DNA of 64,000 nt, from contig JAJPHL010000059.1 in NCBI GenBank assembly GCA_021325275.1, forward strand, positions 124,001 through 188,000, read 5' to 3'. Positions 43,804 to 52,696 of the stretch are shown here, piece after piece (position 1 is the first letter of the stretch; the number at the start of each line of letters is the position of its first letter). This DNA is from Terriglobia bacterium. GTDB taxonomy: Bacteria; Acidobacteriota; Terriglobia; JAJPHL01. The notes under the pieces are model-generated. The model did not search any database, had not been told where the DNA came from, and saw nothing but the letters and a program-made list of their open reading frames with translations. Position numbers and translations under genes: made by a program.

Positions 43804-44790
43804 GTGACCTCACCCGTTCAGATTCCGGGCGATCGTTTCTCGCGGCAAGATTTGTGCCGCATCCTGCGCGTCTCCGACAGGCAACTCGCCACGTGGCAGC
43901 GCAAGGGATTGGTTCCCGCTTCCGAAGCCTACAATTTTTCCGACTTGCTCACGCTGAAAACGATCCGCGAGCTGCGCAAGAATCACGTGCCGATCAAACG
44001 CATCCAGCGGTCGTTGGAAGCGATGCGCACCAAACTCGCCGAGACGGAACATCCGTTGAGCGAACTGAAAATCTCCATCGACGGCCGGCGGATTCTCGTG
44101 GATTATTCGGGCACCAAGCTCGAACCGGTGAGCGGACAATTCCGCTTTGACTTTGAAACGCGCCGCGCGGGAGCGTCGGTGCGCGTAATGAAACCGGGCG
44201 GCGCGGCGTCTTCTCCGGGTGCGCCGGGCGCCGTCCCGCAGGGTCCGGTAGGTGCGGCGCGTGCGTTGTCCGCGAAACAGGAAGCCGAAGGTTGGTTCGC
44301 GGAAGGATTGCGGCTTGAAGAAAAACCCGATTGCCTCGAGCAAGCGATTGCCGCGTATCGCCAGGCGATCGCGCTGAATCCGGAAGCCGCCGGCGCGTAC
44401 ATCAATCTGGGGACCATCTACTACAACCTGCACCGCCTCGGCGACGCGGAAGGTTGCTATCGCGCCGCCGCGGACATCGATCCGCAATACGCGCTGGCGT
44501 TTTTCAATCTTGGAAACGTGTTCGACGAGCGCGGGAATCTGGAAGAAGCGCGGCGCAATTACGAGGACGCGCTGAAGATCAATCCTCAATATGCCGACGC
44601 GCACTACAATCTCGCGCTGGTGTTGGAGAAACTGAACTTACGCGGAAAGGCGCTGCCGCATTGGCGGCGCTATCTGAAGCTCGATCCCGGCAGCCCTTGG
44701 GCGTCGTACGCGCGACAGCAGTTGGCGCGGTCGCCGTTCCAAGTGATCGCCGCACCCGGTGATAGTCCCAACGCGCTGCTGGAGCAATAG
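43804..44790 (+). CDS. MerR-type HTH / TPR fusion protein
   Basis: A 328-residue protein with GTG start. Residues 9-70 form a MerR-like winged helix (FSRQDLCRILRVSDRQLATW, then a YNFSDLLTLKTIRELRKNHVPI helix). Residues 71-130 look like a linker beta domain, 130-150 is Gly/Pro-rich, and 155-305 contain at least four TPR units (AIAAYRQAIALNPEAAGAYI, AEGCYRAAADIDPQYALAFF, ARRNYEDALKINPQYADAHY). A DNA-binding head on a protein-interaction tail suggests a regulator or scaffold. It lies 12 bases after ku and probably shares its transcript. I know no established function for this architecture. Confidence 0.82.
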   Translation: MTSPVQIPGDRFSRQDLCRILRVSDRQLATWQRKGLVPASEAYNFSDLLTLKTIRELRKNHVPIKRIQRSLEAMRTKLAETEHPLSELKISIDGRRILVDYSGTKLEPVSGQFRFDFETRRAGASVRVMKPGGAASSPGAPGAVPQGPVGAARALSAKQEAEGWFAEGLRLEEKPDCLEQAIAAYRQAIALNPEAAGAYINLGTIYYNLHRLGDAEGCYRAAADIDPQYALAFFNLGNVFDERGNLEEARRNYEDALKINPQYADAHYNLALVLEKLNLRGKALPHWRRYLKLDPGSPWASYARQQLARSPFQVIAAPGDSPNALLEQ

Positions 44791-44831
44791 AGGCCCAATC
44801 GCCGCGTGGTATACTGGCTTATCCACATTGC

Positions 44832-44908
44832 GGTGGGCGTAGCTCAGCTGGTAGAGCTCCGGATTGTGGTTCCGGCTGTCGCGGGTTCAAATCCCGTCGC
44901 CCACCCCA
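44832..44908 (+). tRNA. tRNA-His (GTG anticodon) with encoded CCA
   Basis: Cloverleaf read by hand: acceptor GTGGGCG (44833-44839) pairs with CGCCCAC (44898-44904). The extra 5' G at 44832 pairs with C73, the identity mark of tRNA-His. The anticodon stem CCGGA/TCCGG encloses TTGTGGT with anticodon GTG at 44866-44868; the T arm GCGGGTTCAAATCCCGT is standard. The CCA end is encoded at 44906-44908. Confidence 0.97.
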
Positions 44909-44974
44909 TACTTCAAGAATCGGGAGCGTCCGAACGGACGAATCAGCCCCCCAGGATCGATCCCCGTGACCCAG

Positions 44975-46009
44975 CTATTTGATAATCCATTGCGCGCCGC
45001 GTCCCCGGCCTTTCAGAGTTAGTTCGTCGGCATCCTTCATTTTCGCGAGCACTTTTTTGATGAGTTGGGAACTCACCGAAGGCAGTTGGGCCATGATATC
45101 CGCTAGCGTGAATGGCTCCGACTGACCGAGCACCGTGCGCCGAACCAGATCGCTCTTAGCAGGCCGCGGCCCTGCGGATTCGACTTGCTGCTCAAACTCC
45201 TTGTACGCGCGGCGCAAAGTACCGAGGAAATAATTCCACCATGGAACGATTTCATTCCGGCCTTCATGCCAACCGCTTGAACACAGATTGAGAACGTCGT
45301 AATACTCGGCCTTGCTTTCTTCAATCAACCGCTCCAGGCTGATGTAACGTACAACGTGAACCTCTTGCGCCTCAAGGAGCAATGTATTCACAAGTCGCGA
45401 CACGCGCCCATTGCCGTCGCGAAATGGATGAATGCAGAGAAAGTCAAAAACAAAGGTCGCCACTGTCAACAGTGGCGGGATACGCTCTTCGCCAGCAACG
45501 GCCCGATAACTCCGGCATAACGTGTCGATCAGCTTGGGGGTATCTTTGGCCGTGGCAGGAACGAATCGGACCTTACGCTCACCGTCCGGCAAGATTTCGA
45601 CGATCTCGTTGTTCCGTTGTTTCCACTCTCCGCTGTCCCCCGAAGATTGGGCCAGCGCGTGCAACCGTCGGATAACGTCAGGAGTAACGGCAAGCGGTTT
45701 CTTTCGCGACAAGATCCAATCGAGCGCCGCTCGGTATCCGGCCACTTCTTCCTCCGAGCGGTCACGCGGACGCGCTCTTCCAATCACCAACGGGCGCAGC
45801 CGATTGGCTTCCACCGTAACGCCCTCGATTCGGTTCGACGATTCGGCGCTCTGAATCGTTGTCTGTTCACGCAATGCCTCAAGAACTTCCGGCTTCTGGC
45901 GGATCCAGAGATCCTGTTTGCCGCGCGCTTCCATGCAGGCGCCCAGAAGCCAACCGGTGGCAATCGGAATTTCCAAGTTCGGCAGCTTATGCGGGTCGAG
46001 AGTCAGCAT
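44975..46009 (-). CDS. Fic-domain protein with N-terminal inhibitory motif
   Basis: A 344-residue Fic/DOC protein, expected to transfer AMP or a related group to target proteins. The catalytic loop His194-PFRDGNGR-202 (FLCIHPFRDGNGRVSRL) is intact. An autoinhibitory helix motif Ser58-NRI-Glu62-Gly63 (class II pattern S/T-x3-E-G/N) precedes it. The C-terminal 75 residues look like a winged helix (FTLADIMAQLPSVSSQLIKKVLAKM, then DELTLKGRG). No separate antitoxin gene is adjacent, consistent with built-in inhibition. TTGACA and a repeated AATAGCC lie just upstream. Confidence 0.93.
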   Translation of the reverse strand: MLTLDPHKLPNLEIPIATGWLLGACMEARGKQDLWIRQKPEVLEALREQTTIQSAESSNRIEGVTVEANRLRPLVIGRARPRDRSEEEVAGYRAALDWILSRKKPLAVTPDVIRRLHALAQSSGDSGEWKQRNNEIVEILPDGERKVRFVPATAKDTPKLIDTLCRSYRAVAGEERIPPLLTVATFVFDFLCIHPFRDGNGRVSRLVNTLLLEAQEVHVVRYISLERLIEESKAEYYDVLNLCSSGWHEGRNEIVPWWNYFLGTLRRAYKEFEQQVESAGPRPAKSDLVRRTVLGQSEPFTLADIMAQLPSVSSQLIKKVLAKMKDADELTLKGRGRGAQWIIK

Positions 46010-46031
46010 GGTGAAGTCCTAGTAGCCCAAT

Positions 46032-46059
46032 AATAGCCGATTCTCTTGTGTCAATAGCC
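46032..46059. promoter_or_regulatory. direct repeat AATAGCC x2, 21 bp apart, upstream of fic
   Basis: AATAGCC occurs at 46032-46038 and 46053-46059, two helical turns apart on the same face, with a minus-strand TTGACA next to the outer copy (46048-46053). It could be an operator for the Fic protein's C-terminal winged helix; this is inference. Confidence 0.35.
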
Positions 46060-46077
46060 AATTCGTTGGCCGTGGAA

Positions 46078-47742
46078 TTACGCGTGAGTCGTCGCGCCCT
46101 CGGCCGCCGATCCCACCGTCGCCGCGTACTTCGCGAAGACGCCGGTTTTGAACAACGGCTCGGGAGCCTTCCACGACGCCAGGCGCGATTTCATCTCCTC
46201 GTCCGAAATTTCCAACGACAATTTGCGCGCCGGAATGTCGAGCACAATGGTGTCGCCTTCGCGGACTGCGGCGATCGGACCGCGCGCGGCCGCTTCCGGC
46301 GCCACGTGACCCACCATCAGTCCGCGCGTCGCGCCGCTGAAGCGGCCGTCGGTCACGAGCAGCACCGTTTCACCCAAGCCCGCGCCCACTACCGCGCCCG
46401 TCACGCCAAGCATTTCGCGCATGCCGGGACCGCCCTTCGGTCCTTCGTAACGGATCACGATCACGTCGCCGTCCTTGATGCGGCCCTCGGTGACCGCGTG
46501 CATCGCGTCTTCCTCGCGTTCGAAAACGCGCGCGGGCCCGCGATGTGCCGTGCGTCCCGTGGCCGCGACTTTCACCACGCAGCCTTCCGGCGCCAGATTT
46601 CCGTGCAGGATCACCAGACCGCCCGTTTTCTTGATGGGATCGCCCAGCGCGCGAATCACTTGTTGTCCCGGCGTTTCCTTCGCGCCCGCCGCTTCTTCCG
46701 CCAGCGTGCGGCCCGTGGCCGTCATCGGCGATCCATCGATGTATCCACCGTCGAGCAGGCGTTTCACGATCACCGGAATCCCGCCGGCTTTGTGCACGTC
46801 GGTGGCGACGAATTGGCCGCCCGGCTTCAGGTCGACGTAGAGCGGCGTGCGCGAGCTGATTTCGTCAAACTCGTCGATGGTCAGCGGAATTTCCGCTTCG
46901 CGCGCCATCGCCAGCAAATGCAGCACGGCGTTCGTCGAGCCGCCGGTCGCCACAACGCTGACGATCGCGTTCACAAACGATTTCTTCGTCACGATATCGC
47001 GCGGACGGATGTTTTTCTCCATCAAGGTCATGATCAGTTTGCCGCAACGCACCGCGACAGCGTCCTTGCCGGGATCGACGGCGGGCACGGCGGCGGTTCC
47101 GAGCGGCGCGAGTCCGATGAATTCCATCACCGTGGCCATCGTGTTAGCGGTGAATTGGCCGCCGCACGCGCCGGCGCCGGGACACGCCGCGTTTTCTACT
47201 TCAAGCAACTGGGCATCCGAGATTTTTCCGGCGGCGTTCGCGCCCACCGCTTCGAAAACGTCCTGCAAAGTGATGTCGCGGCCTTGGTAGTGTCCGGCGG
47301 CAATCGTCCCACCGTAGAGAATCAACGAGGGAATATTCAGGCGCAGCAGCGCCATCGCGGCGGCGGGAATGGTTTTGTCGCAGCCGACCATCGCGACCAT
47401 GCCGTCAAACAAATATCCGCGGCCGACAAGTTCGATGGAGTCGGCGATCAACTCGCGGCTGATCAGCGACGCCTTCATGCCTTGCGTCCCCATCGTCACG
47501 CCGTCGCTGACGGAAATGGTGTTGAACTCCATCGGCGTGCCGCCGGCGCTGCGAATGCCGGCTTTCACTTTTTCCGCCAGCGCGCGCAGGTGGAAATTGC
47601 ACGGCATCGTTTCAATCCAGGTGTTGGCGACGCCCACGATGGGGCGCGCCAGATCCGCGTCGGTGAATCCAATCGCTTTCAGCATCGCGCGTGCCGGCGC
47701 GCGATCGCGTCCAGCGAGAAGAGTGCGTGAGTTCCATTCCAT
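46078..47742 (-). CDS. ilvD: dihydroxy-acid dehydratase
   Basis: Branched-chain amino acid enzyme, 554 residues, with an iron-sulfur cluster. Signatures: [46 protein letters not shown] and [18 protein letters not shown] (cluster cysteines), then [13 protein letters not shown] and the C-terminal [20 protein letters not shown]. The start at 47742 fits the family. The frame to 47943 overlaps the divergent DUF885 gene. TACAAT (47752-47757) lies 9 bases before the ATG. No other ilv genes are nearby. Confidence 0.96.
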   Translation of the reverse strand: MEWNSRTLLAGRDRAPARAMLKAIGFTDADLARPIVGVANTWIETMPCNFHLRALAEKVKAGIRSAGGTPMEFNTISVSDGVTMGTQGMKASLISRELIADSIELVGRGYLFDGMVAMVGCDKTIPAAAMALLRLNIPSLILYGGTIAAGHYQGRDITLQDVFEAVGANAAGKISDAQLLEVENAACPGAGACGGQFTANTMATVMEFIGLAPLGTAAVPAVDPGKDAVAVRCGKLIMTLMEKNIRPRDIVTKKSFVNAIVSVVATGGSTNAVLHLLAMAREAEIPLTIDEFDEISSRTPLYVDLKPGGQFVATDVHKAGGIPVIVKRLLDGGYIDGSPMTATGRTLAEEAAGAKETPGQQVIRALGDPIKKTGGLVILHGNLAPEGCVVKVAATGRTAHRGPARVFEREEDAMHAVTEGRIKDGDVIVIRYEGPKGGPGMREMLGVTGAVVGAGLGETVLLVTDGRFSGATRGLMVGHVAPEAAARGPIAAVREGDTIVLDIPARKLSLEISDEEMKSRLASWKAPEPLFKTGVFAKYAATVGSAAEGATTHA

Positions 47743-47781
47743 ACGAATGCGATTGTATCGCGCAGCCCGCGGCCCGCGAGT

Positions 47782-47787
47782 TACAAT
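47782..47787 (+). promoter_or_regulatory. -10 hexamer TACAAT, leaderless layout for 47794 gene
   Basis: TACAAT ends exactly 6 bases before the ATG at 47794, and there is no Shine-Dalgarno sequence. No clear -35. Confidence 0.5.
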
Positions 47788-47793
47788 TTTCGG

Positions 47794-49464
47794 ATGAGAA
47801 CACTTCTTGTGGCGAGTCTGTTGCTGATCGGCGTGTGCACCGTGAATGCCCAATCGCTCTACGACCGTTTCTTCGACGAATACTATTTTCCATTCAATCC
47901 CACGACCGCCACGGTCACGGGCATTCACAAATACGATTCGCAACTGGAAGATTATTCCACCGCCGGCAACGCCAAACGCCGCGACGCATTGAAAAAATGG
48001 GAAGCTGAGTTCGACAAGCAGCCGGCCTCACCCGATCGCGATTTAGTGCTGAACTCGATTCGCGCGGAACTCTTGGAACTCGATTCGATCCGCATGTGGG
48101 AACGCAATCCCGACCTCTATTCAAGCGGCATCACGAGCAGCGCGTACACGATCATGAGCCGGACATTTGCGCCGGCCGCCGCGCGCCTGAAGGTCCTGAC
48201 GGCGCGCGAGAAACTGATGCCGAAAGTTCTCGCCGACGCGCGCGCCAACCTGAAAAACCCGCCGAAGGTTTACACCGAAGTGGCCATCGACCAGATCGGC
48301 GGCAACATTTCGTTTTTCGAAAACGACGTCCCGCTGGCGTTCAAGGACGTTCACGATGCCGCGTTGCAATCCGACTTCAAAACGGCGAACGCCGCGGTGA
48401 TCACCGCGCTACAAAGCTACGAAAAGTGGATGAAGAGCGACTTGCTGCCGCGCTCGAACGGCGATTTCCGCCTGGGCGCCGAGAAGTTTGCCAAAAAACT
48501 GGCACTGGAAGAAATGGTCGACATCCCGCTCGACCACCTGCTGGAGATCGGTTACGCCAACTTGCACGAAAACCAAAAGCGCTTCGCCGAAACCGCCGCG
48601 CGCATCGACAAATCGAAGAAGCCCGCCGAGATCCTCGCGGAGCTGGAGAAAGATCATCCCGCACCCGACAAATTGCTCGAGGCATTTAGAGGCACATTGC
48701 AGGGTTTGAAGGACTTCATCGCGGCCAAGAAGATCATCACGATTCCCTCACCGGTGCTGCCGATTCTGCAAGAGACGCCGCCGTTCGAGCGCGCCCTGAC
48801 GTTTGCGTCGATGGACACGCCGGGTCCCTACGAGACGGTCGCGAAGGAAGCGTACTTCAACGTGACGCTGCCCGAAAAGAACTGGCCGGCCGCGCGCATT
48901 GAGGATTTCATGCAGGGATTTCATCGCGGCGTGATTCTCTCGACCTCGATCCACGAGGCGTATCCCGGACACTACGTGCAATTTCTGTGGATGCAGCACG
49001 TCGATTCGCGCGTGCGCAAACTTCTCGGCGCCAATTCCAACGCCGAAGGATGGGCCCACTACTGCGAACAAATGATGCTCGACGAAGGCTACGCCAACAA
49101 CGATCCGCGAATGCGCCTGGGACAGTTACAAGATGCGCTGCTGCGCAACGCGCGATACATCGTAGGAATCGAAATGCACACCGGCAAGCGCACCGTCGAA
49201 CAAGGCATCGAGTTCTTCGAGAAGGAAGGCTATCAGACCCACCAAGTCGCGGAGACCGAGACGAAGCGCGGGACTTCAGACCCGACGTATCTCTACTACA
49301 CGCTCGGCAAGTTGCAAATCCTGAAGCTGCGCGAGGATTACAAGAAAATGAAGGGCGACAAGTTCACGCTGGAGGAATTCCACGACAACTTCATGAAGCA
49401 AGGCTTCCCGCCGATCAAGATTGTGCGAAAGGCGATGCTGGGGAACGATTCTCCAACGTTATAG
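47794..49464 (+). CDS. exported DUF885-family metallopeptidase-like protein
   Basis: A 556-residue protein with signal peptide (1-20, [18 protein letters not shown]). It matches DUF885: N-terminal ERYYF-like segment, [18 protein letters not shown], then the metal site HEAYPGH (387-393) in [17 protein letters not shown], and [16 protein letters not shown] (near 418), giving the His, His and Glu ligands of a gluzincin-like enzyme. Likely an exported peptidase, with substrate unknown. It is divergent from ilvD with 51 bases between starts. Confidence 0.9.
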   Translation: MRTLLVASLLLIGVCTVNAQSLYDRFFDEYYFPFNPTTATVTGIHKYDSQLEDYSTAGNAKRRDALKKWEAEFDKQPASPDRDLVLNSIRAELLELDSIRMWERNPDLYSSGITSSAYTIMSRTFAPAAARLKVLTAREKLMPKVLADARANLKNPPKVYTEVAIDQIGGNISFFENDVPLAFKDVHDAALQSDFKTANAAVITALQSYEKWMKSDLLPRSNGDFRLGAEKFAKKLALEEMVDIPLDHLLEIGYANLHENQKRFAETAARIDKSKKPAEILAELEKDHPAPDKLLEAFRGTLQGLKDFIAAKKIITIPSPVLPILQETPPFERALTFASMDTPGPYETVAKEAYFNVTLPEKNWPAARIEDFMQGFHRGVILSTSIHEAYPGHYVQFLWMQHVDSRVRKLLGANSNAEGWAHYCEQMMLDEGYANNDPRMRLGQLQDALLRNARYIVGIEMHTGKRTVEQGIEFFEKEGYQTHQVAETETKRGTSDPTYLYYTLGKLQILKLREDYKKMKGDKFTLEEFHDNFMKQGFPPIKIVRKAMLGNDSPTL

Positions 49465-49481
49465 CGAGCCGGCGCAGAGGC

Positions 49482-49817
49482 TCAGCCGGGTTCTCCGAGA
49501 AATCGCTCTACGTGCGCTCGCAGAATCGGTAAGTCCCTTTCAACGGCGTTCCAAACTTGCTCAGGATCCACGCCGAAGTAGTCGTGTACGATGATGTTGC
49601 GCATTCCGGCAATCTCGTCCCAGGGAACCTCGGGATGTTTGCGGCGGAACTCGAGAGAGATCCTGCCGGCGGCTTCTCCGATGATCTGAATGTTGTGGAT
49701 GATCCACGTTTGGATCAATTCGTCTTGCAAAAATGCATCGTGGCCGGCGGCGGCTTTCTGCTGAACACGAGCGATACCTTCCAAAATATCCGCCGGCCGT
49801 TCCGCGTCGCCTCTCAT
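49482..49817 (-). CDS. hepT: HepT-like ribonuclease toxin (DUF86)
   Basis: A 111-residue four-helix HEPN protein. The catalytic RNase motif R-x4-H-x-Y is seen as [10 protein letters not shown] (near 73-82), and [14 protein letters not shown] is the usual preceding helix. It overlaps the mntA stop by 4 bases (49814-49817). HepT-MntA modules act as toxin and adenylylating antitoxin. All key residues are present, so the module looks functional. Confidence 0.93.
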   Translation of the reverse strand: MRGDAERPADILEGIARVQQKAAAGHDAFLQDELIQTWIIHNIQIIGEAAGRISLEFRRKHPEVPWDEIAGMRNIIVHDYFGVDPEQVWNAVERDLPILRAHVERFLGEPG

Positions 49818-50104
49818 AGGGGCACAGCGTCGCGCATCACGGACTCGCGCACTCGAGGACGAAGGCCGCGCTCCGTGGCCACATCGACTCGGCGGCCCAG
49901 GATGCGCTGTAGATCAACGAGCAGGCCAGCGCGGTCCAAGAGACTCCGATCAGACCCCATCGACACGAGTACATCAATGTCGCTATCCGGTCCATCTTCA
50001 CCACGCGCAACCGACCCAATGATTCGAACGTTGTCGGCGCCGCGGCGCGCGGCAGCTTCGAGGATCTGCTGACGATGCTCTCGAACCAATGCGAGTAGCT
50101 CCAT
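49814..50104 (-). CDS. mntA: MntA-like nucleotidyltransferase antitoxin
   Basis: A 96-residue minimal nucleotidyltransferase with the [18 protein letters not shown] active site (GS-x3-GE...D-x-D, residues 30-47). In characterised HepT-MntA systems this protein AMPylates the HepT RxxxxHxY tyrosine and silences it. It is first in the two-gene operon. TAGAAT lies exactly 6 bases before its ATG. Confidence 0.92.
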   Translation of the reverse strand: MELLALVREHRQQILEAAARRGADNVRIIGSVARGEDGPDSDIDVLVSMGSDRSLLDRAGLLVDLQRILGRRVDVATERGLRPRVRESVMRDAVPL

Positions 50105-50110
50105 ATCGCG

Positions 50111-50116
50111 ATTCTA
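50111..50116 (-). promoter_or_regulatory. -10 hexamer TAGAAT, leaderless layout for mntA
   Basis: On the minus strand TAGAAT, then CGCGAT, then the ATG at 50104: spacing 6. No Shine-Dalgarno sequence. Confidence 0.5.
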
Positions 50117-50146
50117 ACAAAGAACGATAGCCGCCCGTGGAAGAGT

Positions 50147-50737
50147 CTAGCGATTCAGTTTCTTGGGACCACTCACGCAGGGATTGCCGCGCTCGTAGAA
50201 TCGCAGTTCGAGATGTGCGGCCTTCGTGATGCCGATCCTTACGCTTTTGCCGATCTCACCGACGAGACGTCGCGCGGTACCCAGCCACAGCTCGCCCGGC
50301 GCGCAGAAATCGAGTCCGTCGAGCGACGGATCGATGTGCATGGCGCGCGCCAGCCGTCCCGGACCGCTGGCCATTTGCGTCGCGCTGCCAGTGCCGCGCA
50401 TCAACTCCAAGCCTTCCAGCGGTTCGATCGCGCGAATCAACACGCCCGCGCCGACGCCCGCGCGTTCCGCGCTCACGTTCAGCATGAAGTGCGCGCCATA
50501 GATAAAATAAACGTAGACGTGTCCGCGCTCGAGAAACAGCGCGCGATTCCGTTTCGTCTCGCCGCGATACGCGTGACACGCCGGATCGCCCACTAAATAC
50601 GCTTCGGTTTCCACGATGCGCCCGGCGATGCGGCCGTCGGGAAGCTCCCGCACCAGCGTCTTGCCGATGAGGAAACGCGCCATCTCCGTGGGATCTTCAG
50701 GAAGTTCCGCGCGACGCAGGCGGCGAAATCGCGGCAT
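50147..50737 (-). CDS. DNA-3-methyladenine glycosylase (AAG/MPG family)
   Basis: A 196-residue alkylpurine DNA glycosylase of the mammalian MPG type. ARFLIGKTLVRE, GRIVETEAYLVGDPACHAYRG (catalytic Glu and DNA-intercalating region), RNRALFLERGHVYVYFIYGAHFMLNVS and LIRAIEPLEGLELM are family hallmarks. It removes alkylated purines in base excision repair. TAGCGT lies 6 bases before the ATG. Confidence 0.93.
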   Translation of the reverse strand: MPRFRRLRRAELPEDPTEMARFLIGKTLVRELPDGRIAGRIVETEAYLVGDPACHAYRGETKRNRALFLERGHVYVYFIYGAHFMLNVSAERAGVGAGVLIRAIEPLEGLELMRGTGSATQMASGPGRLARAMHIDPSLDGLDFCAPGELWLGTARRLVGEIGKSVRIGITKAAHLELRFYERGNPCVSGPKKLNR

Positions 50738-50743
50738 CGCGTA

Positions 50744-50749
50744 ACGCTA
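50744..50749 (-). promoter_or_regulatory. -10 hexamer TAGCGT, leaderless layout for the glycosylase gene
   Basis: On the minus strand TAGCGT is followed by TACGCG and the ATG at 50737, a spacing of 6. A weaker hexamer than the others. Confidence 0.4.
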
Positions 50750-50774
50750 TCAAGATTGTCGTGGAAATCAAAAT

Positions 50775-50802
50775 GGGCGATGGGTCTGGGCTCCCATCGC
50801 CC
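50775..50802 (-). terminator. rho-independent terminator after the SPASM radical SAM gene
   Basis: Perfect 10-bp stem GGGCGATGGG / CCCATCGCCC with an 8-base loop. On the minus strand it is followed by ATTTTGATTT, so it should end transcription coming from 50890. Confidence 0.8.
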
Positions 50803-50889
50803 TGGTTAATGAAGGGGTTCTGCTTTGCCTTGGATAAGAGCACGTGACATACCAGCCCGCAGCCACGCTAAGTGATTGACCCGGGAAAG

Positions 50890-51996
50890 TCAAACCGGGC
50901 GAGTTGCGCCAAATGACGCTGGCGTATGAACACAGTGCGGCTCCTCACCCAAATAATTGCCCGATTCCGCATAGGCGCGTGCCCGGCACCCTTCGCAAAT
51001 ATTGCGAAACTCGCAGCATCCGCATTTCCCTTCGAGGTGATCGGTCTCGCGCAAACTCGCAAAAAGATCCGAGTTCTCCCACACGTCCCGAAACGTCTGT
51101 TCCCTTAGATTGCCAGCCGATAACGGCAAGTATCCGCACGGCTGCACCTGACCCTTGTGCGACACGAAGCACACACCCGTTCCCGCCAGGCAGCCGCGCG
51201 TAACAGCGGAAAGGTCCGGGTGGCGCGAGTGCGGATGAGCGCCGATGGTCGCGGGAACGTCGATCCCGTTGCGCCGATCTTCCGCCATTCGCTGCCGGCG
51301 GACGCGATAATAGTGCGGTGAGCAGGTGGCTTTTAGTTCGATGCGCCCTTCCTTCTCGCGATCGTAAAACCAGTTGAGCATGGCCTCGTATTCGGTGGGC
51401 GAGATCATTTCGGCTTCCGCAATCTCCAACCCGCAGCCAACGGGCACCAGCAGAAACGTGTGCAGCGCGGCCGCCTTCAGGGCCAACGCCAAATCATAGA
51501 TTCGCTGCAACTGATCGGCGTTGCGCTTGGTGAGCGTCGAATTAATCTGCACTCCGATTCCTTCGGCTTGCAGGCACTTCATTCCGTTGATGGCGCGGAC
51601 GAACGATCCGGGAATCCCGCGGAATCCGTCGTGTGTCGCGGCGTCGGCGCCGTCGAGACTGATGGCCACGCGCACGATTCCCGCCGCTTTCGCGCGACGC
51701 GCCACTCCCTCGTCGACCAGCGTGCCGTTGGTGGCCAGCGCGACCTTGATGCCGCGCGACGTGGCGTGCGACGCAAGGCGGAATACGTCCTTGCGATACA
51801 GCGGCTCGCCGCCGCTCAGCACCAGGATCAACGGCGCGTATTCGGCGAATTGATCGATCAGCGCCAGCGACTCCTCGGTGGTCAGATCGTCGGGCGATGC
51901 TAGTTCAGTGGCCGAGGCGCGACAATGGAGGCAGCGCAGGTTGCAGCCGGTGGTCAACTCCCAGAAGATCAGGCGCGGTTTGTGCTCGAGCTTCAT
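50890..51996 (-). CDS. radical SAM/SPASM-domain protein, PqqE/NirJ/AhbD-like
   Basis: A 368-residue enzyme. The radical SAM motif Cys18-x3-Cys22-x2-Cys25 is in IFWELTTGCNLRCLHCRASA. LVLSGGEPLYRKDVF and RVAISLDGADAATHD are the usual next motifs. The C-terminal SPASM part is Cys-rich (GCLAGTGVCFVSHKGQVQPCGYLP, then KCGCCEFRNICEGCRARAYA) and can hold two more clusters. It resembles both peptide-modifying maturases and the heme-pathway enzymes NirJ/AhbC/AhbD. No precursor peptide or heme gene is adjacent, so the substrate stays open. A start at 52044 is possible (AGAGGG just upstream). Confidence 0.85.
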   Translation of the reverse strand: MKLEHKPRLIFWELTTGCNLRCLHCRASATELASPDDLTTEESLALIDQFAEYAPLILVLSGGEPLYRKDVFRLASHATSRGIKVALATNGTLVDEGVARRAKAAGIVRVAISLDGADAATHDGFRGIPGSFVRAINGMKCLQAEGIGVQINSTLTKRNADQLQRIYDLALALKAAALHTFLLVPVGCGLEIAEAEMISPTEYEAMLNWFYDREKEGRIELKATCSPHYYRVRRQRMAEDRRNGIDVPATIGAHPHSRHPDLSAVTRGCLAGTGVCFVSHKGQVQPCGYLPLSAGNLREQTFRDVWENSDLFASLRETDHLEGKCGCCEFRNICEGCRARAYAESGNYLGEEPHCVHTPASFGATRPV

Positions 51997-52121
51997 GGCT
52001 AGCGCTTCTTGTTGCACGAAGCGTGCCAAAGGCCCGAGCCACATCCCTCTGTGAATTCAGCAGTTAACTTGCGGGGGGAAACAGCCGCTGCGCAATACGG
52101 CGCATGCCCCATGCGATCGTG

Positions 52122-52511
52122 TCACTTTCGTGGCCACTTCGCGGTGATCGTTGACCGCATGCCGCCGCGCGCCGTGAACTCGCCGATCACGGTGGCCGTG
52201 AGTGGGTGGCACGCCGCCACCACGTCGTCGAGGATCCGGTTGATGGCGTTCTCGTAGAAGATCCCCAAATTGCGGTAGGCCAGCAGATACATCTTCAGCG
52301 ACTTCAGTTCCACGCACGTTTTGTCGGGCACGTACTTGATCGTGACCGTGGCGCAATCGGGCAATCCGGTTTTCGGGCACACCGAAGTGTACTCAGGATA
52401 GACAATCACGATTTCGTAACCGGGATACTGATTCTCCCAAATCTCCAGCGCCGGCAGGGGCGATTGAATGCCCGCGCGAGCGTGCTCGTCGGTGTATCCG
52501 CTGATAGGAAT
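52122..52511 (-). CDS. queF: NADPH-dependent 7-cyano-7-deazaguanine reductase, non-canonical start
   Basis: QueF makes preQ1 from preQ0 in queuosine synthesis. PEYTSVCPKTGLPD holds the catalytic Cys and Asp, VELKSLKMYLLAYRN the QueF motif, and FTARGGMRS the C-terminal signature. The first in-frame ATG/GTG/TTG is a GTG at 52409. However, the 34 codons before it read GYTDEHARAGI...LEIWENQYPGYEI, clearly protein-like and matching short QueF N-termini as I remember them. The frame upstream has no standard start, so translation may begin at ATT (52511) or ATC (52505). TATACT (52515-52520) lies just upstream. Extent at the 5' end is uncertain. Confidence 0.85.
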   Translation of the reverse strand: MPISGYTDEHARAGIQSPLPALEIWENQYPGYEIVIVYPEYTSVCPKTGLPDCATVTIKYVPDKTCVELKSLKMYLLAYRNLGIFYENAINRILDDVVAACHPLTATVIGEFTARGGMRSTITAKWPRK

Positions 52512-52539
52512 TTCAGTATATGGCGAAACGGGCGGGGAG

Positions 52540-52593
52540 AAAAAAGCTGGGCTTTCCGGCAGGTCCCCCCAGATCCACCAGAAAGCCCAAGCT
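52540..52593 (-). terminator. rho-independent terminator between murA and queF
   Basis: Minus strand: AGC-(T)-TGGGCTTTC, 24-base loop, GAAAGCCCA-GCT, then six T. The 9-12 bp stem plus U-tract fits intrinsic termination of the murA transcript about 100 bases past its stop. Because it ends only 29 bases before the first possible queF codon, it could also act as an attenuator for queF. Confidence 0.72.
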
Positions 52594-52696
52594 CTCGCTG
52601 TCTGACTGAGTAGAAGTGTGCCACTTGGGTTGGTTTAGGAAAATAGGTCGGGAGTCACATTTTTTTGCGCTCCAGCGGCCTGGGACCGGCGTACTG

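Noticed and set aside
44927..44940. terminator after tRNA-His
   Set aside because: CGTCCG/CGGACG forms a short stem with a tiny loop and no U-tract.
46048..47730. 560-codon open frame on the plus strand opposite ilvD
   Set aside because: Complement of a confident ilvD; composition is shadow-like (His/Arg rich).
52512..52696. preQ1 riboswitch upstream of queF
   Set aside because: The region has a clear terminator hairpin but I could not match the short preQ1-I stem-loop and A-rich tail; kept only as a possible unknown attenuator.
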